Shown one piece after another: positions 53,641-64,000 of a stretch of DNA of 64,000 nucleotides; positions within the stretch are counted from its first letter, which is position 1; the number at the start of each line of letters is the position of its first letter. The notes beneath the pieces are model-generated. The model was not told the DNA's origin. It did not search any database and saw only the letters and a list, made by a program, of their open reading frames with translations. This DNA is from Prorocentrum cordatum (taxonomy: Eukaryota > Sar > Dinophyceae > Prorocentrales > Prorocentraceae), in assembly GCA_963575745.1 (NCBI GenBank), contig CAUYUJ010000658.1, forward strand, positions 20,001-84,000. Reading direction: 5' to 3'. A program made the translations under genes and the position numbers.

Positions 53641-54090
53641 GCGGAGGACGAGGAGGAGGAGGAGGAGGAGGAGGAGGAGGAGGAGGAGGAGGAGGAGAAG
53701 GAGAGGAGAGGAGGAAAGCGGGGCGACGTCTCTTCAAAACGATGACCCAACACGAAAGGATAGTTTGGCACAAGTGTCAACTTCCCAAATCCATCACTTT
53801 AGATTCCAGGCGAGCATGGCAATGTTTCCAACATGGGGAATGGAAAGTGCGCAACGAGCGCGTCCGCGCGCGCGTGGCGATAGCTGCGTTGTCAACAATG
53901 GAGAAGTCGCCATGTTGGCCTGGGAAATAACATGTACTCTTGATGCTGACCGATTAGATTTTGAATTTGGCATGCGTGTTCCGTATGTTCTCCAAAATAG
54001 ACAAGTCCACATGTTGGACTGAAACAAGAAATTAACCCTTCACGGTGGCAGATTTGACTTTGCAGTTGACATGCGTTTGATGTTGTTTTC
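53641..54090. other. (GGA)n tract and short unique segment
   Basis: A GGA repeat (53,648-53,705) precedes GTCTCTTCAAAACGATGACC, which is related to the segments at 59,340-59,425. About 330 bp of mixed sequence follows, with no convincing gene. Confidence 0.55.
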
Positions 54091-55740
54091 ACAGCAACCA
54101 ATCGGATTCCTTACGAAGTACCATACGGACGTCCTAAGGATTCCTATGACTGTCCTAGAGAATCCTATGGCCTGCTGATGGGGACCTTCGAATATCCAAC
54201 GGAATCCTACACAGCTCCTACGCGCACCTATGGATTCCCTCAGGAACCCGATGGGTTTCCTACGGAGTCCGTATGATTTCCTCTGGAACCCGATAGATGT
54301 CCTAAGGATTCCTCTGGATGCCGCAAGGGTTCCTATATAATGCCGAAGGGATCCCATGGATTGCCTCAGGACTCCTATGGATGCCCTAAGGGCTCCTATG
54401 GATGTCCTAAGGAGTCCTGTGGCTTCGTTTTACTGATGCGTAAAGATGGCCTAAGGCATCCTATGGATTCCCTCAGGAACCGCATGGATTGCCGAAGGAT
54501 GTTTTATGGATTCCCCAAGGATTCCTATGGATGTCCAAAGGACGATCATAGATGTTCTAAGGATTCCTATGGATGTCTTAAAGAGTCCCATGGATGCCCT
54601 AGGGATCCTATGGGTTGCCGGATAAGGCTGATTGAATTGCATCAAGAATCATATGCATGTCCTCACGAACCCGACGGATCCCCTCAGGAATCCGATAGAT
54701 GTACTAAGGACTTCTACGGATACCCTAAATATCCCCAAGGATGTCCTAAGAAATCCTGTGTAATGCCTAAGGAATGTTATGTATTGCCTACGGAATCCCA
54801 TGGATGTCCTCAAGAATCCTGTGGATGTCCTAACGATTCCTTTGGATGCCTGCAAGAATCTTATAAAATACGTAAGGAATCCTGCAGATTGCCGGAGGAA
54901 TCCTGTGGATGTCCTCAGGCATCCAATGGATGTCTGAAGGGATCCATTGGATGTCCTAAGGAATCCGATGGAGTTCCTAAATATTCCTATAGAGTTCCTC
55001 CGGAATCCGATAGATGTCCTAAGGAATCCGACCATATCCTTTCCGGACGAATCCTATGGATATCCTATTCCTGTGGATGTCCTAGGGAACCCCGCTGATT
55101 TCCCAATGATTACGATGGATCTCCGAACAAATCCGATGGATGATTCTTTGGATTTCTACAGATGTCCTAAGTGATCCTATGGATGTCCAAAGGAATCCTA
55201 TAGATGTCCTAAAGGATCCAATGGATGTCCTTGGGAATTCTATGCAGTTCCTAAGAAATCCGATGGATGTCCTCAGGAATCCTATGGATATCCTCCGGAA
55301 TATTATATATTTTCAGGAATATCCTGCATTTCCTGAGGATCTGATAAATGTCCTAAGGAATCCGATGGACGTCCTAAGGATCCCTAAAGACTTCTATGGA
55401 TGTCCTCAGGATTCAGATAGAAGCCCTAAGGCATCATATTGATTTTCGCATGATTCCGACAGATGTCTGCAGAAGTCCGATGGATTTCCTATGGCAATCG
55501 ATATAAATCCTCAGGAAACCCATAAGCTTCTGCAGGTAAATGCAAAGGATCCCTCACGAAATTCACAAGATCGCCTGAGGACTTCGCAACACCAAAAAAC
55601 CATACGATTTCTTCGATCATCCATACAGTTCCTGTGGATGCTAATAAGAATCCGTAGGACATCCACAGGATTCCTTGGGACATCCATAGGATCCCTGTGG
55701 AAACCAATCGGAAGCCTTAGGAACCCTTGCTACTCAGCAT
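54090..55740 (+). repeat. 21-bp satellite, block III (inverted relative to I and II)
   Basis: Tandem units with consensus GATTCCTATGGATGTCCTAAG. From about 54,340 to 55,098 the plus strand stays open for 252 codons reading S-Y-G-C-P-K-E/D heptads. The other two frames read SIGFLRT- and NPMDVLR-like heptads. A few microsatellite-free irregular units lie at the right end. Confidence 0.88.
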
Positions 55741-56029
55741 AAGAAGAGAAGAAGATATCAACTTCGATTCGCAACTTTCCCCCGCGATACAAACAAAAAT
55801 CGGCCTTGTCGCCTCTCTTCCCTGACCAAACCGGCATTCGCCGGAGATAATGAACTCTCAGTCGTGAAGGGCGGGGGAAGGCCCAATTATTATCCGGAGG
55901 TGGGGGTTAGTTGAAGTCCAAAAGTGCGGGACATTCAATCAACTCGAGCTCAGAATCCGACTCAGCTCCGAAAAGGGACGCAACGACACGGGGCACACTT
56001 CTCACGCACGCGCCACAGGATGTGCCAGG
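55741..56029. other. Short unique stretch
   Basis: Mixed sequence with a perfect palindrome CCGGCATTCGCCGG-like segment near 55,832 and no recognised gene. A segment around 55,935 (CTCGAGCTCAGAATCC) weakly resembles part of the 210-bp dispersed repeat. Confidence 0.4.
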
Positions 56030-56345
56030 GGTGCACTAGGGGATGTGTCAGGGGCCGCATTAGGGGGACGATATTAGGGGACGAATTAGGGGGCGCGCCC
56101 AGGACCTGCCACGGACCTGCCACGGGGCGTGCCAAGGCGCGCGCCATCGGGCGGGCCCGAGGGCGTCATGCCAGGGGACGTAGCGGCAAGGGGCGCGCCA
56201 CGGAACGGGCAGGGGAAACGCCTGGTGACGAGCCAGGACACGCGCCAGAGGACGAGCCAAGGAACGTGCGCCAGGGCACGTCACGCCAGAATGTCGCAAG
56301 GGACGCGCCAGGGGACGCGCCAGCGCCCCAGGGTACACCCCACGG
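56030..56345 (-). repeat. ~12-bp GCCAGGGGACG array
   Basis: Degenerate head-to-tail variants of GCCAGGGGACGT. This is the reverse complement of the GGCACGTCCCC-type array at 39,346-39,895. Confidence 0.7.
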
Positions 56346-56384
56346 ACGGGCGGGCATGGGCTGCGACGCTCTCTACTGCGACGA

Positions 56385-57700
56385 GCGTTTCGCTTGAGAC
56401 GACCTCAAGATCCTTCAAGAGATCCTGATGCTAGACATCCGCCTGGGCGACCTGGACACGTGAAAACAAGCGTCTCGCTCGAGACATCCTCGACAAATCC
56501 TCATGCTAGACATCCGCCTTGGCGACCTGGACACGTGAAACAAGCGTTTCGCTCGAGACACCCTCAACACATCCTCATGCTAGACATCAGCCTGGGCGAC
56601 CTGGACGCGAGAAAGCAAGCGTCTCACTCGAGGCATCCTGCTCAAATCCTCATGCTACGCATCCGCCTAGGCGACATGGACAAGTGAAGACAAGCGTTTC
56701 GCTCAACACAGTCTCAACACATCTTCATGTTAGACATCCGCCTGGGCGACCTGGACACGTGTAAACAATAATTTCGCTCGAGACATCCCAAACACATCCG
56801 CACGCTAGACATCCACATGGACGACCTGGACACGTGAAAACAAGCGTCTCGCGCGAGACATCCTCAACACATCCTCATGATGGACATCCACATGGGCGAC
56901 CTGTACGCGTCAAAACCAGCGTTTCGTTTGAGACATTCTCCCCGGATCATCATGCAAGGCATCCGCCTAGGCGACCTGGTCACTTGAGAACAAGCGGTTC
57001 GCTTAGCACATGCTCAACACGTCCTCATGTTAGACATTCAACTGGGCGACCAGGGCACGTGAAAACAAGCGCTTCCCTAGAGACATCCTGAAAATATCCT
57101 CATGTTAGACATCCACCTGGGCGGCCTGGGCACGGGAAAACAAGCGTCTCGCTCGAGACATCCTCAACAAATCCTCATGCTAGACTAGACATCCGCTGGG
57201 CGACCCAGACACGTCAAAACAAGCGCTTCGCTCGAGACATCGTCATCACATCCTCATGCTAGACATCAGCCTGGGCGACCTGGGCACGTGAAAACAAGCT
57301 TTCGCTCGATACATCCTCACCGCATCTTCATGATAGACATACGTCTGGGCAACCTGGACGCGTGAAAACTGGCGCCTCGCTCGAGACATCCTCAACACAT
57401 CATCATGTTAGACATCCGCCTGGGCTACCTGGGCACATGAAAATAAGCATCTCCTGCGAGACATCCCGAACACGTCTTCATGTTCGACATCCGTCTGGAC
57501 GACCTGGACACAGGAGAACGAGCGTTTCGCTCGAGCCACCCTCAACACATCCTCATGTTAGACATCTGCTTGGGCGACCTGGGCACGAGAAAACAAGCGT
57601 TTCGCTCGAGCCTCCCCTAACTCTGTTAAACGAGTGTTTCGCGTGGGACATCCTCAGCAGATGATATCAAGCAGGTGTTTCGCTCAAGACATCCTCAGAA
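56385..57700 (-). repeat. ~75-bp satellite sharing the CTCGAG hairpin core
   Basis: About 16 units, spaced 73-83 bp, each with AAGCGTTTCGCTCGAGACAT, CCTCATG(C/T)TAGACATCC and GGGCGACCTGGACACGTG. The core is the reverse complement of the satellite core at 38,843-39,345. Plus-strand frames of up to 100 aa across it are by-products of the repeat. Confidence 0.9.
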
Positions 57701-58084
57701 AAAAGATCCTCCGGCCAACCTTTTCACCGTGATTTAGTAGTGAAGATGTAGCCAGTCCGCCTCAAGTCGGGGCAGGTGGGAAACATCTAAAAGAGAACCA
57801 TGGGCCCACGCTCTTTGCGGGAAAAACCGAAGGGAGGAGAAAGAGGATCGGGAGCAGGAGGAGAACCGACAAAAATCAAGGGAAGGAGGAGAAAGACCGA
57901 AAAATCAAGGGGAGGAGGAGGAGGACCGAAAAATCAAAGTGAGGACCGAAAGATGAAGGATCGACGCGTTTTCGAAGACCCTCGGCACTCCCGGGCCTCC
58001 AGGGAGGCCCCAGTTTCCGGAGGATCCGCGGGGGCGGCGCGGCGGCGCCCCAGGAAACCCCGAGCACACTGCGCCGCCTCCCCT
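57701..58084. other. Unique stretch with short repeats
   Basis: Several AGGAGGA/GACCGAAAAATCAAGGG units (57,830-57,955) precede GC-rich sequence. A 412-aa frame starting at 57,800 runs from here into the TCC tract and is poly-Pro, so it is not accepted as a gene. Confidence 0.45.
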
Positions 58085-58330
58085 GGTGCCCTTCCTCCAC
58101 CTCCTCCTTCTTCTCCTCCTCCTCCTCCTCCTCCTCCTCCTCCTCCCCCTCCTCCTCCCCCTTCTTCTCCTCGTCCTCCTCTTCGTCCTCCTCCTCCTTC
58201 TCCTCCTCACCCTCCTCCTCCTCCTCCTCCTCCTCCTCCTCCTCCCCCTCCTCCTCCTCCTCCTCCTCCTCCTCCTCCTCCTCCTCCTCCTCCTCCTCCT
58301 CCTCCCCCTCAGCCTCCCCCTCCCCGATCC
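58085..58330. repeat. (TCC)n tract
   Basis: About 240 bp of TCC/TCCTCC with CCC and TCG interruptions. Confidence 0.95.
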
Positions 58331-58852
58331 CTTTCTCGAGGAACTGGCAAGCATATACTAGCGACGCGTGGATCAGCGACGGGTCCCGCTCCCGTGCAGA
58401 ATCGGTGCGCCGTGCTTCAACAGTGGCGTCCCCGCTCCACGGATCTGGCACCCACGCGGCAGATCCACGGATCTCCAATCCATGGTGGCGTGCGCCCAAC
58501 CTCTCGTCACCTCCGCTGCCGCCTGCCCCGCACCCTCAGCTTCCGCCTCGCCGACACGCAAAACAAATGCCTCCTCCTCCTCCTCTTCCTCCTCCTCCTC
58601 CTCCTCCTCCTCCTCCTCGTCCTCCTACTCTCCTACTCTCCTACTCCTCCTCGTCCTCCTCGTCCTCCTCCTCCTCCTCCTCCTTCTCCTCCAGGGGGCC
58701 GCGCGTGGGCCAGATATCTGAGCGCGCAGGCCTGCGCTGAGAGGACTCTCGTGGGCCCGCGCCAGAGGTCACCATGGACGACAAGGGCCACACTCACGCG
58801 CCGCGCCGCAGACCTCCCTCCGCCTCCGCTCCTCTCTGCCTCCGCCTCCGCC
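58331..58852. other. Unique sequence split by a second (TCC)n tract
   Basis: GC-rich unique sequence with a TCC tract at about 58,570-58,695. No gene is supported. Confidence 0.5.
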
Positions 58853-59055
58853 TCCGGGTCCCTATGGGGCCACGAAGCGCTGCACTGGCTGTGGCCAACG
58901 CATGCGGGCGGTCCCACTGGGACCTTCGGTGAGGCTCCCTATGGGGCCGCGAAGCGCTGCACTGGGTGTGCCGGACGCATGCGGGCGGTCCCACTGGGAC
59001 CATCGGTGGAGCTCCCTAAGGGGTCACGAAGCGTCTGAGGGGTGTGCCGGAGGAG
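58853..59055 (+). repeat. 90-bp satellite, block 2
   Basis: Two and a half diverged units (GGGGCCACGAAGCGCTGCACTGG, CGCATGCGGGCGGTCCCACT), in the same orientation as block 1. Confidence 0.8.
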
Positions 59056-59069
59056 GAGGGAGGCCGACA

Positions 59070-59296
<227 letters not shown>

Positions 59297-59329
59297 AAGA
59301 GGGAGGAGGGGGCGGAAGAGGAGAGGAGG

Positions 59330-60115
59330 AACGCTGGGCGGTGTCTCTTCAAAGCGAGGACCCAACACCACAGGATGGTTAGGGACAAATTGTTTAAAAC
59401 GAGGACCCAACACCATAGGATGGTTGGGAATGATTTCGCGGATTGAGGGCGAATCGCTTTCAAAAAAAATGTGGCTCCCACCTTAGCACCACGCACACTC
59501 GTTGTAACCATTTGCAAGAGCGTCACTGATTGAGGGCGGTTCGTTCTCAAAATGTGACTCCTGCCACCGCGCTGCGCACACTCGTCCGTTTGCAAGAGCT
59601 TCACGGATTGAGGGCGGGTGGTGTTGGAAATGTGGCTCCCGCGTTAGCACCGCGCTCACTCGTCTTAACAATGTGCCAGAGTTTCACTGATTGAGGGCGG
59701 TTCCTTTGCAAAAATGTGGCTCTCGCCTTAGCATCGCGAACGTTCGTTTGAAGAAATTACCAAAAGATTTCACGCATTCGCATGGCTCACGTACCAGAGA
59801 TGGCCTTCTGGAGCGGCTTTGGAGTGTCAGTACGCAAAAGTTGCGTTGATCTGCGGCGTTGGAACCCCAAGAATGGCATTCTGACACAAGATCGTCACGC
59901 CGCCTCAATCAGGTCGATTCGTGGCGTTGGAGTCCCGGGAATGGTGTGTGGCACCCGTCAAGATCTTCAAGCGGTTGTCTCCCAACGGGGCACTCCCCAC
60001 TGTAGAAATGAACCCTTGTTGGGGCCTATGAAGAGGGAGCTTGGGGGGAGGATCTATCCCCACATCGTTGATGAGTCTTGGGGTTACATTGGTTCTCCTC
60101 CTCCTGTTTTACGTT
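59330..60115 (+). repeat. Composite dispersed repeat, copy 2
   Basis: Two TCTTCAAAGCGAGGACCCAACACC-type units start it. They are followed by four ~85-bp units (TGATTGAGGGCGGTT..AAAATGTGGCTC..TAGCACCGCGC), then AATGGCATTCTGACACAAGA-type units, then the conserved end TATGAAGAGGGAGCTTGGGG and GTTGATGAGTCTTGGGG. A TCC-rich stretch follows, as with copies 1 and 3. Confidence 0.75.
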
Positions 60116-61250
60116 GGGCAAACTTAGGCAGCGGAGCTGTAATGTTCTCCACCTCCGCCTCCCCAACCTCCGCCTCCACTTCTCCCCCTATGGGTGACGA
60201 TAGAAGGGGAAGGCAGTTCAGGGGGGAAACATCGAGCTGGAATCGGCGATAGATCGCCGATGGACAATATGCACGATCCTGGGCGGAGTGGGCTAGGTTG
60301 CCCATGTCGGCGATGAATGGACGATTGGGGGTCGATGATTTCCCCCTGAGCCTATCCCCCCCAACGTTGCCCCTGATCCATATCCACCTGCTCCTCCTCC
60401 TCCTTCTCTTCCTCCTCCTCCTCCTCCACCTCCGCCTCGGGCCTCCGCCTCCATTCGCTTTCATGATAGATCGCTCATCCCTGTCGCACCCCCCAGACGT
60501 ATCGGTGAGGCGGCTGGTTTAGCGCCGCGCACTCGTCTCAAACAATAGACACAACAGTGGAACATAAATCCGCCGACCCTGTCGGCGTGTGTGAGGGGCT
60601 TCTCCGTTCGACTCGTCGTCTCCGTCGTCTCCGTTCTCCCCCTCCCAGGGCTCTCCTCCTCAAGCGCGCTATCCAAAGCGAAATTAAACGACGTCGCAGT
60701 GGAGTCGAAGGGAAGCCCCTTCCCTTTGATCCCTTCCCCGCAGGGGGGGGGGAGGGCGGGGGGGGAGGGGGGGGGGGCCCGGGGCAGATACGACGCCCGC
60801 CGGGGCGCACTTTCTCGAGCGGGCACGCACGGGATGCACTTCCTCCTCCTCCTGGTCCTCCTCCTCCTCCTTTTCTCCTCCTCCTCCTCCTCCTCCTCCT
60901 GCTCCTCCTCCTCCTTCTCCTTCTCCTCCTCCTCCCCTCCTCCTCTCCCGCAGAGGCGTCCCGGGAGCGGGCCCCGAGTCAAAATACACCCCCCTAGGGC
61001 GCATTTTCCTCGAGGGCACGCCCGAGATGCACTTCTTCCTCTTCCGGGAGCACGTCCCAAGTCAGAATATCACACTCCCGGGGCGCACTTTCTTCGAGCG
61101 GGCACACAAAGGATGCACTCCTCCTCCTCCTCTCCTCCTCCTCCTCTTCCTGCTCCTCCTCCCTCCTCCTCCTCCTCCTCCTCCTCCTCCTCCTCCTCCT
61201 CATCCTCCGCTTCCTCCCCCCACTCCTAGCCCTTTCGATCAGGGTCGGCG
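60116..61250. repeat. TCC-rich low-complexity region with ~80-bp GC-rich units
   Basis: TCC tracts (60,390-60,440; 60,840-60,950; 61,110-61,205) are interleaved with three related units containing GGGGCGCACTTTC(T)TCGAGC and GGGATGCACT. A GGGGGG-rich run lies near 60,745. No gene is supported. Confidence 0.65.
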
Positions 61251-61999
61251 GCACCGGCCGTCAGGCCTCTCCAATAATTTAATCATGGGGCTCTCGCCGT
61301 AGCGCCGCGCATGTTCGCTTTTGAATGTGTGCAGCCATTGCAAGGATGGAAGGCGGTTCCTTGTTCAGTGGAGCTATCGCTTGAAACTTCCGGAACATCT
61401 GAAGAGCATGATATTCCACATCTGTAGCAGCTGAACGGGCGTAGAATTTTTCCTTTTCAGAATGAAGCTCTCGCTCGAGAATTCCACAGGGTGCATGACC
61501 AGAAGTGCCAATCTGCGAAACCGTTGCACGAATTGGGAGGCGGTCTGTCTATAAACGAAGATATCGCTGGACACATCCTTAAGGCTGCATGGTGATACCT
61601 CGTCGCTTTCCTGACTACGCGCTAGAAGGATGCGTGAGTTCCTATCCCAGAAGGGGCTCTTGACTGAATAGCAAACCCATGGGACGCAAATGTGAATTGC
61701 AGCATCGCTGAAGCATCTTGGAAGCTGTATTAGCTCTTGCATCTGGGCGGCAACACTAACATCCGCCTTACGCGGAATGACAAACAAAAAACATACCTAA
61801 GGCACGCACCGGTTCGCTTTAGCAGGCGTCTTTTCTTTTCCATCGTCCTCCTCCTGCTCCTCTCGTCGTCCTCCTCCTCCATCCCTTCTCCTTATACATA
61901 AATCCTCCCTGCCGCACCTTCAGACGTATCAGTAGGGCGGGCTGGGCGTTTCGACCGAACATTCCTCACCTTTTATGAATCTCAAGCTCGAGGCCATGG
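61251..61999. other. Mixed sequence, probably old repeat copies
   Basis: Fragments resembling the composite repeat (CTCTCGCCGTAGCGCCGCGC at 61,288) are followed by less repetitive DNA. A 137-aa minus-strand frame (61,787-61,374) has no recognisable features and is not called. Confidence 0.45.
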
Positions 62000-62470
62000 C
62001 ACCGCGCATTCGTCCCAAAAGTTCGCGACAGTTTCAGGAATTGAGGGCAGCTCGTCTTCAAAATGTGGTTCTTGCTCTAGCGCCGCGCGAATTCGCGGTG
62101 AAAGTTTGCAACACTTCCAGGGATCCGAATGGTTGAAATACCAGGAATTCTGCTCTGGCGCAATTTAGGATTGTCAGGGCGCGACATTGATGTTGATTCC
62201 AGGCGCTAGAGTCCCCGGTATTTTGTTATGGCACGATTTAGGATTGCCAGAACGCGGCGGTCACGTTGATTCGCTGCAATTAAAGTCCCAAGAATGGTGT
62301 TTTGGCGCGGTCGACGGCTCTCTGATGTTTGCCTTACAATGGGGCACTTTCCGCAATCAGCAGAAATCCTTTCATGGACCTGTGAAAAGGCAGCTTGGAG
62401 AGACGGTTGTTGCAGCATCGTTGGCGCGTCTTGGGTTTACACTGGACCTCCTGCTTTTGTTCGTGTTGCT
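62000..62470 (+). repeat. Composite dispersed repeat, copy 3
   Basis: One or two ~90-bp units (GAATTGAGGGCAGCTCGTCT, CTAGCGCCGCGC), three AGGAATTCTGCTCTGGCGCA-type units, then the conserved end TGTGAAAAGGCAGCTTGGAG and CGTCTTGGGTTTACACTGGA. It is shorter and more diverged than copy 2. Confidence 0.7.
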
Positions 62471-63155
62471 CCTCCTGCTTGTCCTGACATTCCTCATCGT
62501 TCTCCTCCTTCTCCTCCCTCCTCCCTACTCCTCCTCCTCCTCCTCCTCCTCCTCCTCCTCCTCCTCGCTCCGCAGGGTAAGGTTTCGCCTCCAAGCCGAG
62601 GAGGATGAGGCCCCGCTTGTCGCTGGAGCTGCTCGCGTTTGGTCTGCGGGGTCTGACGACTCCGACTGACCTCGGTCCCTGGGGTGCCCGTCGTGCGCGT
62701 CGGCCACCGCTTTGGTCCGCTGCCGCCAGCTTTTGTCTCAGCCCAAGCTGTTTCAATATGTCGGCCCTCACCTCTCTCTGCGGTTGATGTTGACAAAAAA
62801 ATCTCCTCCTCCTCCTCCTCCTCCTCCTCCTCCTCCTCCTCCTCCTCCTCCTCCTCCCCCTCGCAATTTCCCACCCACGCTCAACGCGTACCCCCGCGCG
62901 CGGGGAACGCGCAAGCAGGTACGGGGGGGGGAGGAACATGTAGAAATGAAGGAGCAGGAGAGGCGGAGCGGAGGAACAACAGCTCGAGGAAGAAACAGGA
63001 GGGCGGAACTGAGGAAGGAGAGAGCACAAGGAGGAGGAGGAGGAGGAAGAGGAGGAGGGACAGCTCGAGGAAGGGGGGAGGAGGCCAGGACAGCTCGAGG
63101 AGAGGAGAGGGGGGGCGGCGGAGCGAATGGAACCGAGCGGTTGCGAACTACCGCA
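62471..63155. repeat. TCC-rich then GGA-rich low-complexity region
   Basis: TCC tracts at 62,515-62,570 and 62,805-62,865 precede AGCTCGAGGA-type and GGAGGA purine repeats (62,930-63,115). The 400-aa minus-strand frame across it is compositional. Confidence 0.75.
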
Positions 63156-63455
63156 ATGCGTCCTCTCCGCTGCGCAACACGGAATGGCATACATTTGACG
63201 TGCTGTCGGGGGCACCTTCCAACGACCCCTCACCAGCCTCCCTTCAGCAGGTTCACCTGTGAAGGGCGGCAGGTGCGGAGAAGGAAGAAGAGAGGAAGAA
63301 TAATGACGGGATGACAAAGAAAAGAGGGAAGAAGAAGGGAAGAGGAGAAGGTGTTCGCAACGCGCAGGTACAAGCCAAACTACCACGGCGTTAGGCACGT
63401 CGCGTGGCAAAACAACATAACACATACATATATGTCGATATATGTTGTTGTTGTT
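63156..63455. other. Stretch without a recognised gene
   Basis: Mixed sequence, with GAAGAAG-type purines in the middle. I saw no repeat family or coding signal. Confidence 0.4.
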
Positions 63456-63522
63456 TTTTTGTTTTCTCTCTCTCTCTCTCTCTTTCGCTCTCTCTCTGTC
63501 TGTCTCTCTCTCTCTCTCTCTC
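63456..63522. repeat. Short (TC)n microsatellite
   Basis: TC repeats with TTTCG and TGTCTG interruptions. It is not adjacent to a recognisable copy of the retrotransposon. Confidence 0.9.
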
Positions 63523-63687
63523 CATGTGCTCTGCAAGCACCGTTCTCGCGCGGGGGGGAAGGGGGAGGGAGGAGGAGCAAAAGGGAAAAAAGGGCTGAGG
63601 AGGAGGAGGCCAAGAGCGAAGAGGAGGAGGAAGAGCGGGAGGAGGAAGTATCCTCCTCACTCTCCTCCACCTTCATAATTCATGTGT

Positions 63688-63865
63688 CGTGTTCCCTTCC
63701 TCCTCCTCCTCCTCCTCCTCCTCCTCCTCCTCCTCGTCCTCCTCCTCTTTTGCCGCGTCATCTTATTATCATTCCTCCTCCTCGTCTTCCTCCTCGTCTT
63801 CTTCTTCCTCCTCCTCTTCCTCCTCCTCCTCCTCCTCCTCTTCCACCTTTTTCTTTCTCCTGCCT
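63688..63865. repeat. (TCC)n tract near window end
   Basis: TCC repeats mixed with TCG and TTC units. The last ~140 bases of the window are mixed GC-rich sequence with nothing recognised. Confidence 0.9.
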
Positions 63866-64000
63866 ATTGTTTCCTCCATCCCCCCCCTCTTCGCGTGCCG
63901 CCGCACGGACGGACTGCCGGCGGGCCCAGCCCCGAGTGGCCTCGAAGCGGCCGAACAGCTCCTGGTCGTTGGGGAAGTCCTGCCGCGCGCCGCGCCCTCC

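Noticed and set aside
52593-53780. 395-aa minus-strand frame
   Set aside because: It is the 90-bp satellite read in frame. Each unit gives the same 30 residues, and there is no start or domain of its own.
54340-55098. 252-aa frame of SYGCPK heptads as a gene
   Set aside because: It is fully explained by the 21-bp satellite; equally open heptad readings exist in other frames. Kept as a finding only.
38843-57700. Satellites as CRISPR arrays
   Set aside because: The host is eukaryotic, spacers are themselves related repeats, and there are no cas-like genes.
57800-59038. 412-aa plus-strand frame
   Set aside because: Its middle is poly-Pro from the TCC tract and its ends are unrelated repeat sequences.

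Overview
The window looks like nuclear DNA of a dinoflagellate. It is GC-rich and packed with microsatellites and satellites, and its only convincing proteins are retroelement proteins or retroposed copies. Three short sequences resemble the dinoflagellate spliced leader (core GCCATTTTGGCT), and two of them sit upstream of minus-strand reading frames that start with a good ATG. No tRNA, rRNA, CRISPR array or bacterial-type operon was seen. The species cannot be fixed from sequence alone.

Positions 1-29,461 hold two head-to-tail copies of one very large non-LTR retrotransposon. Copy B (about 13,352-29,461, roughly 16 kb) is complete and has three long open frames. ORF1 (855 aa) is hydrophilic with a C-terminal coiled coil. 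ORF2 (1162 aa) has a signal-peptide-like N terminus, two hydrophobic segments, a polybasic run and an ADP-ribosyltransferase-like HGT...Y-x-S segment. ORF3 (about 3000 aa) carries a Cys-rich region, an APE-type endonuclease, a reverse transcriptase, a CCHC knuckle and RNase H. Copy A (1-13,351) lacks ORF1 because the window starts inside it. Its ORF2 is open, but its ORF3 has about seven frameshifts and a lost endonuclease aspartate. Every copy ends in a small hairpin and a (TC)n tract.

Positions 29,462-35,790 hold a segmental duplication. Two near-identical flanks each contain a minus-strand gene with a relict spliced leader. Between them lies copy C (31,408-33,852), a 5'-truncated copy starting at RNase H that resembles A more than B. 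Positions 35,790-38,250 contain direct repeats and a third minus-strand retrocopy with a relict leader.

Positions 38,250-46,000 contain AT-rich repeat islands, a satellite, a short-unit array and a badly decayed minus-strand LINE of a different, typical dinoflagellate kind. Positions 46,000-64,000 are a satellite landscape. It has a 21-bp satellite in three blocks, a 90-bp satellite in two blocks, a ~75-bp satellite sharing its core with the 38.8-kb satellite, a three-copy composite repeat, two foldback elements, and long GGA/TCC and GAT/GAC tracts. Many of these families recur in opposite orientation on the two sides of roughly 48-55 kb. No confident host gene is present in this last part.
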